This document shows, piece after piece, positions 45,109 through 57,000 of a stretch of DNA of 64,000 nt (position 1 is its first letter; each line of letters starts with the position of its first letter). The notes under the pieces are model-generated. The model was not told the origin of the DNA. It ran no database searches and saw nothing but the letters and a program-made list of their open reading frames with translations. The position numbers and the translations under genes are program-made. Where the stretch lies: contig JACEEZ010001126.1 in assembly GCA_016584305.1 (NCBI GenBank), positions 219,390 through 283,389 of the forward strand, read 5' to 3'. This stretch comes from Chionoecetes opilio. Taxonomy: Eukaryota > Arthropoda > Malacostraca > Decapoda > Majidae.

Positions 45109-45597
45109 TACCGTAGATAACACTATAGTCGCCACCTGCAATAATGTCGCCAGGCGCCAAATATTACAAATTATAGCATCACTACTGATTTGTATGTGCC
45201 ACTGAAGATGATACACAGTAGTTTATATCATGACTGTATAATCTATCCTGTTTCAGCGTTGTTTTATGCTTTGTATCTACAAATAAACTGTTTCAAATTT
45301 CGCTACTCGTTTTTTTTCGGGCGACGATGACGGCGGGAGGATACTCAGGAAATAAACACTAGCTGGCGATCCTAGTGTAGCCCGTTACCAACGTCGCCAC
45401 TCAGTTTTTATTTTGGTAATTGTTCATTTATAGCCATAATACAACACAGATGAAGACACAAAATGACACAGGCTCTCCAGATAGCCCCTTCTAACTTTCC
45501 TGAAATCATGGATGTAGAAATGTAAGTATTAACGCCACCAGACGTCTGTAAATAAAAAAGAAACGTTGTCCTGGTGACTTTAGTGTTATCTACGGTA
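45109..45597. mobile_element. MITE, TACCGTAGATAACA family, mirror copy
   Basis: Reverse complement of 36505-36995; ends TACCGTAGATAACACTATAG and GTGTTATCTACGGTA. Confidence 0.8.
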
Positions 45598-45769
45598 CAG
45601 TCAACCTTTTTCTATTTAATACTAGGAGAATAGGACACCTAGATCAGGCCCACGCTTTAGCTAGGGAGGTAGTTCCCGAGGACAGTAGTTATTGTGTTGG
45701 CTGTGAGCTTCCTTCCCCCCACCTATATCAACTGTCCCACCCATGTGTATTGACCGAGTTGTAGCAGAC

Positions 45770-46770
45770 AGGACCTGAGCTGTACTCGTGTGGTCCTGTC
45801 TGGGTATCTATGCTTATCAATTATTTCTTTAAACTGATGTGCAGTTTTTGCTGCCATCACTTCTAGTCCATTCCAGGCATCTATACTTCTGAGGCAAACT
45901 ATTATTTTTTGTGTTATACAAACATTTTCCTTTTTCTTTTTTTTCCATGTATCCTCTCATATATCCAGCCTCTTTTTCTCTTCAAGATAGCAGGTCTTTT
46001 TTGTCAACTTGTTCCAGCTTATTTGTCAATTTATATCCAGTAACTGAGTCTCCACCTCTCTCTTCTTTTACTAAGTGTTGGCAACATCCTTTCCTTTAGT
46101 CTTTCTTTGTAGGTTAGATCTTTCAATTCAGGCACCATCTTAGTTGCAATCATTTTGTATTCTTTAAAAAAATATATATATATTGTTTATTCTGTGAGAA
46201 AATCATGATTTTGGCATAATCTATTTTCGGTTTTATTATTGTGGTGATTATTTCCTTCATCATATCTTCATCCATGAAGTGAAAAGCTAGCCTGATGTTC
46301 CTCATCATTCTATATGTACCATTACATACTCTATATGCTTCTCTGGTGACAGATCATCCTAAAACACTATTCCTAAGTCTCTCTTCACTTTTTCTTACAA
46401 TTACATAATTTCTCAACTTGTATGTCCAACGAGGTCTATTGCCACTTTTCCCCATTTTCAGTACATGACATTGACTTGCATTAAATTTCATTTCCCATTC
46501 ATTACTCCAATCATATCTTTTATTAAATCGTTCTGTAATTCTTCACAATTTTTTTTTTTTTTATCTTCATCAACTTTGCATCAATGACAAACATATTTGT
46601 AAGGCTATTTACTCCATTTGGCAGGTCATTCATCTATATCAAGAACATTATCGGTGTTAAGACTTCTCTGTGGTACTCCGCCTGTCACTTCCCTCCATGC
46701 TGATTTCTCGTCTCTAACCACTGTTCTCATTTCCTTTCAGGTTGTCTTCCAGTAATAGTAGTAGGGAGGG
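45770..46770 (-). pseudogene. decayed LINE reverse transcriptase, mirror copy
   Basis: Reverse complement of 35340-36340 with the same frame breaks, which shows that those breaks are real decay and not arm-specific error. Confidence 0.75.
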
Positions 46771-47054
46771 AGGAATACCCAAGATGGTATGGATATATTC
46801 TTAAAAAGGAAGAGAACACTATCTAAGATTGCATTTTAGGAATAGAATAGAGATCACAAAGGAGAAAGCTCAGAACTTCTCCAAATGCAGAAAAAGTGTG
46901 GAGCAGGATACAAGGGAGTTGATAATTTTATAATCTGCCATTTTAAACTGTGTTCACCATTTCTGTCAGCTGATTCTTTAGCCACTGCCACTGCTAGAAG
47001 TCTGTTACTAAGAGGACTTTACTAATGGCAGTTGACCATCACAACACAGCTTAC

Positions 47055-47199
47055 CTCGAGTTTCTCAGCAGCGTGCTCCAGCCCGGCCCTGACCCCTGTG
47101 AGCACCTTCATGGTCCCATCGTGGCGTGTGGCCAGATCCTCCTTCATCCGTTCCTGCTCCCCCATGCGCTGCTTCAGTTCATTGATCTCTTCAACCATC
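47055..47199 (-). CDS. ODAD3: ODAD3/CCDC151-like exon 7, mirror copy
   Basis: Same 145 bp, splice sites and translation as 34900-35044, including GVRAGLEHAAEKLE. Because it lies after exon 8' on the opposite strand, it cannot be read in the same transcript as exons 1-5. Confidence 0.88.
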
Positions 47200-49088
47200 C
47201 TGGCAGTTGTAATTGTAAAGGAGAACATTTTTAGTGTTTGGAGAGCAGTCTTTTCTCATTCATTGATACCACATTCCATATCATCATACCTTATGAACAC
47301 ACGAGCCTAATGCCTGTCAATCACTATATGTACTGCATAGACCACACGGGCTTCAAAGTGAAAATCTCGAAAAATGGAAAAGTGTAATCAAACCACCGTA
47401 ATGGATATTCTTAGCACAATGTACTATTGAGCATATGCAAGACATCATCCAAGAAAAACAGAAAAAAGGAAGCAAACCAATATTTAAGATGCCAAACCAA
47501 AATAAAAATAACTTTTGTTTTTTTTGTATTTCATACAAACGCCTCAGACTATGGGATTCCAGTCCTTAACTCTTACTCCTTGTATCACCCTTTGCAGCAC
47601 AGGGACTATTGGCGCATTCTATGCAACCATGCTTTGAGACACAACAATAAATGTATGTCTCTTTGTATTGCTACATTGTGACAAGCCAGACCATGAATTC
47701 AAGCAACAGCTTTGATAATCATGTTTATTGTACTGTATAGACATGGACGGACCAGTCAGCAGGTCTCCAAGGCTTGACATGGAGCCTGTCTGTGGTGGCC
47801 TTGACCTGTGTGGATTTGCAACATGCCCTAAAGGGGGAACAAGGGATAAAATAGATGACTGGAAAGTGGAAACCCCTACACTGAGGCATTACACATTCCT
47901 GCAAAACAATTATTAAGCAGATGCAACTTTCTTTTGCTTTTCTTTTCAATATTTTGTTCCTTGCTTCTTTCCTGAATCTCACAACAAGAGGGAAACAATA
48001 GCAGCATTTGTTTTATATTATTGGATATTCTATTCTGTTTTCATCTTCCATGTATGAGAAAGGCAAACTTAATGAAAATCTTACTACGTATGTTCATGTG
48101 CACAATGTAATCTGTCATGATCAGTGAAATGAGTTCAGACATGCCATTTCAATATTACCTCAGACTCAAGGGTACTGACTGATATCACTGCAAAGCATAT
48201 CTTGCAAACTATCAAGACTTTTCATTTCAAAACTAACTTCCATCATGATTATTCTCTACCACGGAGTTAATTTCTCTTAGCCACCATTTTCCTTCTAGGG
48301 TGTTGTTCTTGGAAGTTGTTTTTTTTTTTTTTTTTTTACATCACAAAGGACTGGCCAAGGGCACAACAAAAAAGGTAACACAAGCCCGCTTAGTTGCCAG
48401 TCCCTATAAAGAAGACAGTAAGAGAATAAAAAAAGAGGGGTGGGCCAATTTAGTTCGGGAGGTGTCTTGCCACTCTTTTCTTGAAAAGATTTAAGTCGTA
48501 GGAAGGTGGAAAATAGAAACAGGAAGAGAGTTCCAGAGTTTACCTATGAAAGGGATGAAAGAAAAAAGATACTGATTAACTCTTGCATTAGAAAGATGGA
48601 CAGAATAGGGATGAGAATGAGTAGAAAGTCTTGTGCAGCGAGACCGTGGGAGGGGGGAGGCATGCAGTTAGCAAGTTCAGAAGAGCAGTGAGCATGAAAA
48701 TAACGGTATAAGATAGCAAGAGAAGCAACATTCCGGCGGTTATTTAAAGATTGAAGACAGTCCGTCAGAGGAGGGGAGTTGATGAGACGAAAAGCTTTTG
48801 ACTCAACCTGTTTAGGAGAGCTGTAGGAGTGGATCCTCCCAAACATGTGAGACATACTCCATACATGGGAGATAAGGCCCCTGTAGAGAGCAAGCAACTG
48901 GGAGGGAGAAAAAAAAGGATGCAGATGCCACAGGACACCTAATTTCTTAGAAGCTGTTTTAGCAAGAGATGAGATGTGAGATCTCCAGTTCAGATTTTTA
49001 ATGAAGAATGAAGTTTTAATGAAGTCCAAGAATGTTCATTGTAGAAGAAGGAGATAGTTGAGTGTCATTGAAAAAGAGGGGATAGTTA

Positions 49089-50046
49089 TGTTGCAGAGCC
49101 GCTTTTGCACATGCAGAGCGAGTAAGAAGACATTAAGAAGTTGATAGGAGAAAAGAAATGAAGAGATAAATGGGAGAGAGAAAATAAATAAATGAGAATA
49201 AGAGAAGGACAAGGGAAGGTTGTTATGTTAACAGAGGAGGGCGACTAAAGCCAGATGTAGGGACTTAAGAACCAGGTGCGAAGGAAAGGCAATTGACCAT
49301 ATGACCGTTGTAAACATAGGACATGGGGATAGAGAGCAAAAACAGATGTCGTTACCCACACCATAACCGGACCCCCCCCCCCCCCATATATAAGAAATAA
49401 CTGGTATGGGCGTTTATTAGAAAGTGTGTGGGCGTGTCTAAAGTAGCTCTCGTTAAATGACAAGAGAAGAATAGTTTAGCACGCCTTAAATTGTGTAGGA
49501 AGGAGATACATAGCCAATGGTGAATGTTAAAATATTGTGTAGGGTGTAAGGAGGTGGAGCTTGGAAATACTAAGCTTATGGGAGATGAGAGGTGTGTCAA
49601 TAAGGAAGAAAAGACCAATAGAAATTATGTAGGCGTGTTTAGGAAATAAGTTAGTGAGGACGACAGATAATTGCCAACTACCTTAAAATATGTATGCCCT
49701 ATATAAGATGTACACTGAGGTAGACGTATACTCATTATACCTCTGACTAACCATGGGCTTCTTAAAGATAAGTAGAAGTTGTTTTCGGTGAGGTAGTCCT
49801 CTCATTTAGGTAGTAACGCAGCCAATTTCAATGTGTTAGAATGTTTAAGTGGTAGGATGTTTGTGAATTATGAATCAGTCAGGGAGTGACGCATGCCTTA
49901 TATGAAGCTTTGTCTAATATAGAAGGAGAAAGATGTGTGAAATAATAACGGCAGAAAGGAAAGTGTGTTTCTTGAACCCGACTATGCTAGAAGATAGGAA
50001 ACACAAGAAAGTTCATATGCAATAAACAACAGTTGCAGATACGACA
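49089..50046 (-). mobile_element. putative solo LTR, mirror copy
   Basis: Reverse complement of 32041-33001, flanked by GTTA (TAAC) on both sides, 958 bp. Confidence 0.6.
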
Positions 50047-50050
50047 GTTA

Positions 50051-50807
50051 TCTGGTAGGTTTTGTCGAGTAGATAGGTGAAGAAATTGGGTTTTTGAGGC
50101 ATTGAACAAAACAAGGTTTGCTTTGCCCCAATCAGATATTATAGAAAGATCAGAAGTTAGGCGCGCGGTGGCATCTCTCCGTGAATCACTTAGCTCCTGT
50201 TGAGTTGGACGTCTAATAAACGACGTTGAAAAATGCAGGGTAGAATCATCAGCGTAGGAGTGGATAGGGCTTTGAGTTAGATTTAGAAGATCATTAATGA
50301 ATAATAGAAAGAGAGTTGGTGATAGGACAGAACCCTGGGGAACACCACTATTGATAGATTTAGGAGAAGAACAATGTCCGTCTACAGTAGCTGCAATAGA
50401 ACGGTTTGAAAGGAAACTTAAGATGAAGGTACAGAGAGGAGGATAGAAACTGAATGAAGGTAGTTTGGAAATTAAAGATTTGTGCCAGACTCTATCAAAA
50501 GCTTTTGATATGTCAAGGGCAACAGCAAAAGTTTCACCGAAACCCCTAAAGGAGGATGACCAAGATTCAGTTAGGAAAGCTAGACGATCGCCAGTAGATC
50601 GCCCTTTACGGAAACCGTACTGATGATCAGATAGAAGATTGTGAGCAGATAGATGCTTAAGAATCTTCTTACTAAGTATAGATTCAAAAGCTTTAGAAAG
50701 GCAGGAAGTCAAAGCTATAGGACGGTAGTTTGAAGGATTAGAACGGTCACCCTTCTTAGGAACAGGTTGGATGTGAGCAAACTTCCAGCAAGAAGGAAAG
50801 GTGGAAG
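50051..50807 (-). pseudogene. LINE reverse transcriptase, best-preserved copy
   Basis: One frame (from 50712 down) carries TSCLSKAFESILSKKILKHL, DHQYGFRKGRSTGDRLAFLT, FAVALDISKAFDRVWHKSLI, INSGVPQGSVLSPTLFLLFI, the catalytic IHSYADDSTLHFS and SIISDWGKANLVLFNASKTQ. The preceding YRP block lies just upstream in another frame. It is truncated by the inserted LTR, whose first codons extend the frame to 49987. Confidence 0.85.
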
Positions 50808-50809
50808 TA

Positions 50810-52234
50810 CAGTACCCTCCCGAGTTTCACGCTATGCGAGTTTCGCGATCCGCTAGTTTCGTGCTGAGTCCTAAATTCTTACCATCCCGACTTTCGCGCA
50901 TTATCTCCCCGAGTTTCGCATTGCTTCATACATTTTTTTTTTTTTTTTTTTGGTGTGTGTGTGTGCCTACAGTGCCGTTAGACAGTGACCTCCAGGGGTG
51001 GGATAGTAGGCCCTGGAGCTTCCCTCGAGGGCTGTGATGGTTGGCCCTCGCCCGTGGTGGCGCAGGCAGGATATTTATATGACGCTTGTGATTAGAGGTC
51101 ATGTCGCCCCATGTGGCCTCCGATGCACTACATAGTAGGTAAGTTAAGGGGAACATGTGGGGTTCTTAGGCCCCCCACGGTGCAGAGAAAGATTTTATCC
51201 CCAGGCAAAATATCAAGATCAAATTCGCAAAGGGTAAAANCGGGGTATCACCCTCGAGGCTGTGAGGTTTGGCCTCGCCGGGTGGCGCAGAGGATATTTA
51301 TAGTGAGCTTTGATTAGAGTAGTCGCCCCCAGGGCCTCCGATGCACTCACAATAGTGTAGAGTAAGGGAAGCATGTGGGGTTCTTAGGCCACTCAACGGG
51401 CAGAGAAAGATTTATACCTACGGCAATATCAAGATCAAGTATCGCTAAAGAGGAAATAGTCGTAGTACAGATGAAAGAATGGTGTTAGCAAGACGTGTGT
51501 GATGTGTGGACAGGAGGATGAAACTGTGGAGTACTTGATGTGGAATGTGAACGGTATGAGTATGCTAGAACAAAGATGTTGGAAGTAGTGGTAGGAGAAG
51601 TCAGAGTGGAAGAATGGCGAGAGATGAGAGACAGGAGTGTGGATAGGCAGATGGAGTACCTGCTGGGGTTATGTGCTGAGTGGAGGAGTGACAGTCGTGT
51701 GGCTGAAAGTGTAAAAGAATTCTTGGAGAATTCTTGGAGAGCACGCATGAGAGAATGAGAGGCAGGGGGCCCCTCAGTGAGGGGGGGACCCCGTATGAAT
51801 GTGATGCAGAGAGAGGAAGGAGGGGAAAATGAAAACACCTAGTTTTGCTTCCCCTTTTGCTTCCCTCCCAACAGAATACTACGTGTGTGGGAGAACGCCG
51901 GACCAAAGGCTTCACCGACAGCATCCGCTGGGTGACTCCCAACTCAAGCTCATCTCCTCCTTCCTCTCCTCTACGTAGTATTGGCCGAAGCCACCACCCT
52001 GGGAGGCGGGTCACAAACCCTTGGCTAACACCCGGTACCCATTCACTGCTGGGTGGACAAGGGCTTGGGGCATTTTCAGGATATTTTTTGGGGAAAAAGT
52101 GAGCCTTATAAGCTGTAAAATACGGTAGGTACACCTCGTACCGGACTAAATTAGCATTTTTACATGGTTTTCAATACCCGAGTTTCGCGCTATGCCTTGG
52201 GAAGAAAGCAAGCGCGAAACTCGGGAGGGTATTG
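50810..52234. mobile_element. MITE, CARTACCCTCCCGAG family, mirror copy
   Basis: Reverse complement of 30060-31274 with TA flanks, about 210 bp longer because of a local duplication around 51111-51430 that contains the single N. Confidence 0.78.
51240..51240. other. single ambiguous base (N) inside a local duplication
   Basis: The only N in the window. The SINE body before it (from about 51040) and after it (from about 51244) is the same text given twice, with heavy errors between; the mirror region at 30850-31130 has it once. Confidence 0.95.
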
Positions 52235-52734
52235 TAGATAGAGAAAGACGGAAAAGTTTGACCAGGCAGGGTGCAAGCACAGAAGCACAATTTTTGAGAA
52301 CAATAGGAGGGACTCCGTCAGGACCGTAAGCCTTCCGAGGATCTAGGCCAGAAAAGGCAAAAAAAACATCATTGCGAAGGATCTTAATAACAGGCATGAT
52401 ATAGTCAGAGGGTGGAGGAGAAGGAGGAACAAGCCCTTCATCAACCAGAGTGGAATTTTCAGCAAAGGTTTGAGCGAAGAGTTCAGCTTTAGAAATAGAT
52501 GAGACAGCTGTGGAGCCATCTGGGTGAAGCATAGGAGGGATAGATGAAGAAGAAAAATTGTTAGGGATGTTATTAGCTAGATGCCAGAAGTCACGAGAGG
52601 AATTTGATTCAGAAGGATTTTGACAGTTTCTATGAATGAAGGAGTTTTTGGTAAGTTGGAAGTAAAGATTTGGCATGATTACGAGCAGAAATATAATAGG
52701 CATTTATGGCATTAATGGGGTTTTGAGGAGTCAC

Positions 52735-52921
52735 CTTGCAGCGTCCTCCGTGGTGGTGTACTTGACGCGGTGCAGCTCCTCGTGCATGGTCTCCTTCTCC
52801 TGTTTGAGCCGCGTCACCTCCTCCAGGGTGACAGAGCGCAGCTGGCGAAGGTGCTCCGGGTGTTGCCCTGTGTGTTGAGCCGCTCCACCACATCATCCAC
52901 GCTTGTCACCCCCAACACCTC
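52735..52921 (-). pseudogene. ODAD3: ODAD3/CCDC151-like exon 6, mirror copy with a 1-base loss
   Basis: 187 bp against 188 bp in arm 1. One G is missing in the CACCCGG(G)AGCACC segment, which shifts the frame after NTQGNTR. Splice sites are intact. Confidence 0.82.
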
Positions 52922-54037
52922 CTGTAATGAAGCATGAGTGTCACTGGTCCATAAAGGTCCTCCCAGGAACATATTACTCAAGGGAAACAGAAAACATCTT
53001 CCATAAATCAAGCTAGTCTCAGGTTTCAAATTGCAGAGAGAGCACCAATGTCAACTGCATCTTAAGGCCACTAAAGCTATGATCTATGATTCATATCAAA
53101 ATATGTGTGAACACTTAAGGTTTGTCCTTTCTTTCCTCTTCTACTTGAGGGCAGACAGTGGCAGATAATGCACTCTGCTGGAGGTGTAGCTTTGATGGTT
53201 GGTCTGTATGCTACACTTTGAGGCCTATTCCCTAGAACCATTAGGGGTGACCAGGATAGACAGATTGCCTCTTGCTCCTGTCCATAACTACATCTGATCT
53301 CCATTCAAGTCATCTCCAATCCTCTTAAATCTGTCATCTCTTTCCCATTTTAAAGTGAGCAAATTAATTCCAAGTGCAGTGTAAGTGAGTGACTGACTTT
53401 CCCCTTCACAAGAAGTCAGGTGAGTGAGTGATGTTTACCAAGTGTGAGGGACCCATAGTTCCGTGGCCGTGTGGTGATTAGGGCGCAAAGGGCTCGTCGA
53501 CCAGCTGATGAAAGTGTTTACAGTAGAGGGTTTTTCCAAATTAGTGAGGGGTGATTGTTTCAATCAACAATTTTTACAGTCCTTTGGCGGGGAAAAATGG
53601 TGATGGTGGTGTATTTTCTATTTTGATCCCGTCTGAGGAAGTTGTTTACTATATTTGCGCTTTTATAGTAAAAAATAGTATACAAAACTCAGTTTCATTT
53701 GGGAAAATATTTGTGGGCGGGGCCGTCAAAGTTATGGTATGTGGCGTACAGTGAGTGTTAGCAGACTGTTAATTATCAACCTTTTTGTGGAAAGGGTTTA
53801 TATTCAAACCGGAAAAAAGTCGACTCCTAGTTTGGAGGATTTTTGAGTTAAAATATTGACATACCCCGGCATATACGATATATATTTTTCAACACCAAAA
53901 AAAAATATATGAATATATGTACAATAAATTTGCCTTTGGGGGACCTCGTTAAATTAATTTGGGCTTTAAAAAACTTTTTCTCCCACCCCGGATATGCGGG
54001 GATTTACCAAATAAGTTCGGTAAGGGCCCGAGACATA

Positions 54038-57000
54038 CAGTGCCCGACTTTAAATTAGTCCCCCCAGGGCGAGGGGGAAAATTTATATGCAAATTTTTGT
54101 ATCAACTTTAAGAGGGACCTAAAATGAGAAATGCTTTGGCCCCCTTTACACAGAGTGGGGGATAGGTGGAGCTTCGAGCCCCCAAGGAAACCACAGCCAG
54201 GGTTGTTTGCCGGTGCGGGGGAGGTTTTGGTTCCCCGACCCGTCCCTTTTGCTCCCTCTCGACTTCCCACCGCCGCTCCTTTTGGGCCCCGTGTTGTTGA
54301 TATGGGAAGAATAAGGATTTTAGTGCAAAAAACCATTCCCCAGATATTGCCCTAAACAAATCCGGTTTTGCAAACAAAGGCAATCTCCGAACAAAGGCGT
54401 GGTCCAAGGGAGTGCCCCGATGCGGGGGCCCAAGTTCGACCGGGAAGGCGGCCACACAACCCCTACCTCAAAAACACTCAAAAATTCTGGGTTGTTTCTT
54501 TTAATTCCTTTGCGTCAACGGGGGTTTAGATTCAATTTCACGCTTACAATAGTCTGGGAACGAGAATCGTCTTCTAGGGTTGCCAGGCCTCTCTTGGGGT
54601 AGGGGTTGTGTGGCCCCTTTCCTGTCGAATTTGGCAACCCAGCATCGGCACTCCTTGGACACACGCCAATTTGTTCGGAGATTCCCTTTTTTTTGATAGG
54701 GATTTGTTTAGGGCAATGATCTGGGAATGGTTTCTGACTAAACCCTTATTCTTGCCCTATCAACAACACAGGAGGTCAAGGGGGCGGGCAAGCGAGAGGG
54801 AGCAAAGAGGGACGGATCGGGGAAACAAAACCCCCTCCCTGCCCCGGCAAACAACCACGACTGGGGTTTCCCCTTGGGGGGCTCAAAAAGCTCCACCTAC
54901 TACGCCACTCGTTAGGGGCACAATGCTTTGGGGCTCGTTTTTAGGTCCCTTTAATGTTGAAGCAAAATTAGACATATAACACGGGCGACAAAAAAAAATC
55001 GAAGATATGGTTTGGACTAAATGAAGCTGATTCTGGAAAATTTGCCCCTGCTGAACTCGAATCTGATGTTAAATTTAACTCTATCACGTCCAGTTTTGAG
55101 AACCAGCCCGCAATTCATGAAAAAATATGGGTAAAATCAGGGGAAATAGGTTTCCCCAATGTTTCATTTTAAACTTTAATCTTTTTTTTTCTCAAGCCTA
55201 TTTGGGCAGTGCAGGTTTTGAGTCAGTGGGTTTGTGCAGGAGCGGGGGAGGGTGTGCGCGCTGCGTATTGGCGGGGGGTTTAAGGCGTGTAGTAATTTTT
55301 ACCTATGATCTACAGCTATTGACATATTTTTAAAATTTTATTTTTCTTTGCAGATAGAGTGTTTGATTAGTGGAGTCCTAATTTATTTGGTTTTTACGTA
55401 ATAGTACCTTGTCCCGGGCGTGATGGGGGCCCCGAACTGTGTGAATGCATCGGACAGTTTTTTTTACATAGGGAATTTTTACCCATGAGTCTGAAAAAAC
55501 CTCTTACAAAGAATGTTAAAGAGTTATCTGCTACTTCAAGGCCCTTAGGTGATCAAGATAAGAAATGGGCCCTCACGTAGCATGCAACCCCCGGTGAACC
55601 ACTTGAAGAATGGATGCGTGGCAAACGGCCATAGGCATGGCTTTTGGCATCCCCAAAGGTTTTGGGAAAAAAAGGATCACAGTACTGACGCACTTCTGCC
55701 TCACTAACACAAAGGATATTCATAAAAAAAACGAGCAAAAAGGATCCTGAGTACCTTTGCCCTCAGGCCTGTTCCACATGGTCCTGATCTCCCAGTTTCC
55801 AAATGTTCCAATTGCAAGTGCTATAAGTGAACAGATTGACGAGGAGGATAATCCCATGGATACAGACTTTTAAGAAATGGCAGACAAAGAGAGCCCAAAA
55901 ACATCAGTAGAAAAAAGCTACATGACCTTTCTAGGGACCTAGATTTCCAAGGAGAAAAAGTGAAGTCTTTGGGTTCGTCTCAAGGAAGGAATTTGCTACA
56001 AGAAGGAGTTCTCATCACCACGTTTTGTCGTAGAATAAAGAACTTTCAAACTTCTTCAAGATGGAACACAAGCTCGTTTTCTGCTTGATGTTTACAACTA
56101 TGGAACAATTTTTGAGTCTCACACTATGTAAGAGTGAGTGGCGGCTGTTCTAGATTCAGGGAAAAAAAACGTAAAGGCCCTTCTTCTCATAAAGGAAATA
56201 AGCTTTCCCAGTGTTCCCAATTTCGCATGGCCATGAAAAAGGTGAAACTTATTTAAACTATGAAGATTTTTTATTGTGTAAATATGAAAAACATCAGTGG
56301 AACGTGTGGGACTGAGGTAAATTCCCTTTTTCTAGGACTCCAGTTTGGTTTAATAAGCAATGGTTTCTTTGTTGTGGGACTTAGAGGGACAGCAAACATT
56401 TCAAAAAAAAAGGGAAGGCCAGCACACCGAAAGACTCACCCGGCAGGGTTTAATGTAGTCAAACCCTTTTGATAGTGAAAAGGTGTACACCCCATTTCAT
56501 CTGAAACTTTGGGGTTTAAAGGAAAAAATTTTTTGAAGGCCAGGATCAAAAAAGGTGTGGCTTTCAGTATTTGTTAGCAAAGTTTTAACGCACTGTATCT
56601 GAAGCCCAAAGTAAAGGCAGGTGTTTTTAATGGCCCTCAAATTGTCAACATCAATGATGATGACTTTTTAAAGAGCCAAAATTTCCCTGGAAAAAGCTGT
56701 TTAAGAGGTTTTTTGGGTGTTTTAAAGAATACCTAGGTAATGTTCGGCATCAATTATGAGGAACTTGTAAATGAATGTTTAAAAGTTACCCTGCGCTTGG
56801 GCTGGAGTCACTCAAAAACCATTTTTCCATTTACACTGATTTCTTTCCCCAAAGAATTTGGCGCGGTCAGGATGAGGGGGGGAACGTTTCCACCAGGACA
56901 TTGCCCCCTGGAAAAACCCGATACCAAGGACGATTCAGTCCCCCAAAATGATAGGGGACTATGCTGGACGCTACAACGTGAAAGAGCTCCCTACAAACGA

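Larger units (their letters stand above)
48318..52705 (-). mobile_element. 5'-truncated LINE, mirror copy with nested insertions
   Basis: Reverse complement of 29590-33779, with the T-run at 48318-48337 as the poly-A tail and the LTR and MITE inserted at the same points. Overall it reads better than arm 1 in the RT part. Confidence 0.85.
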
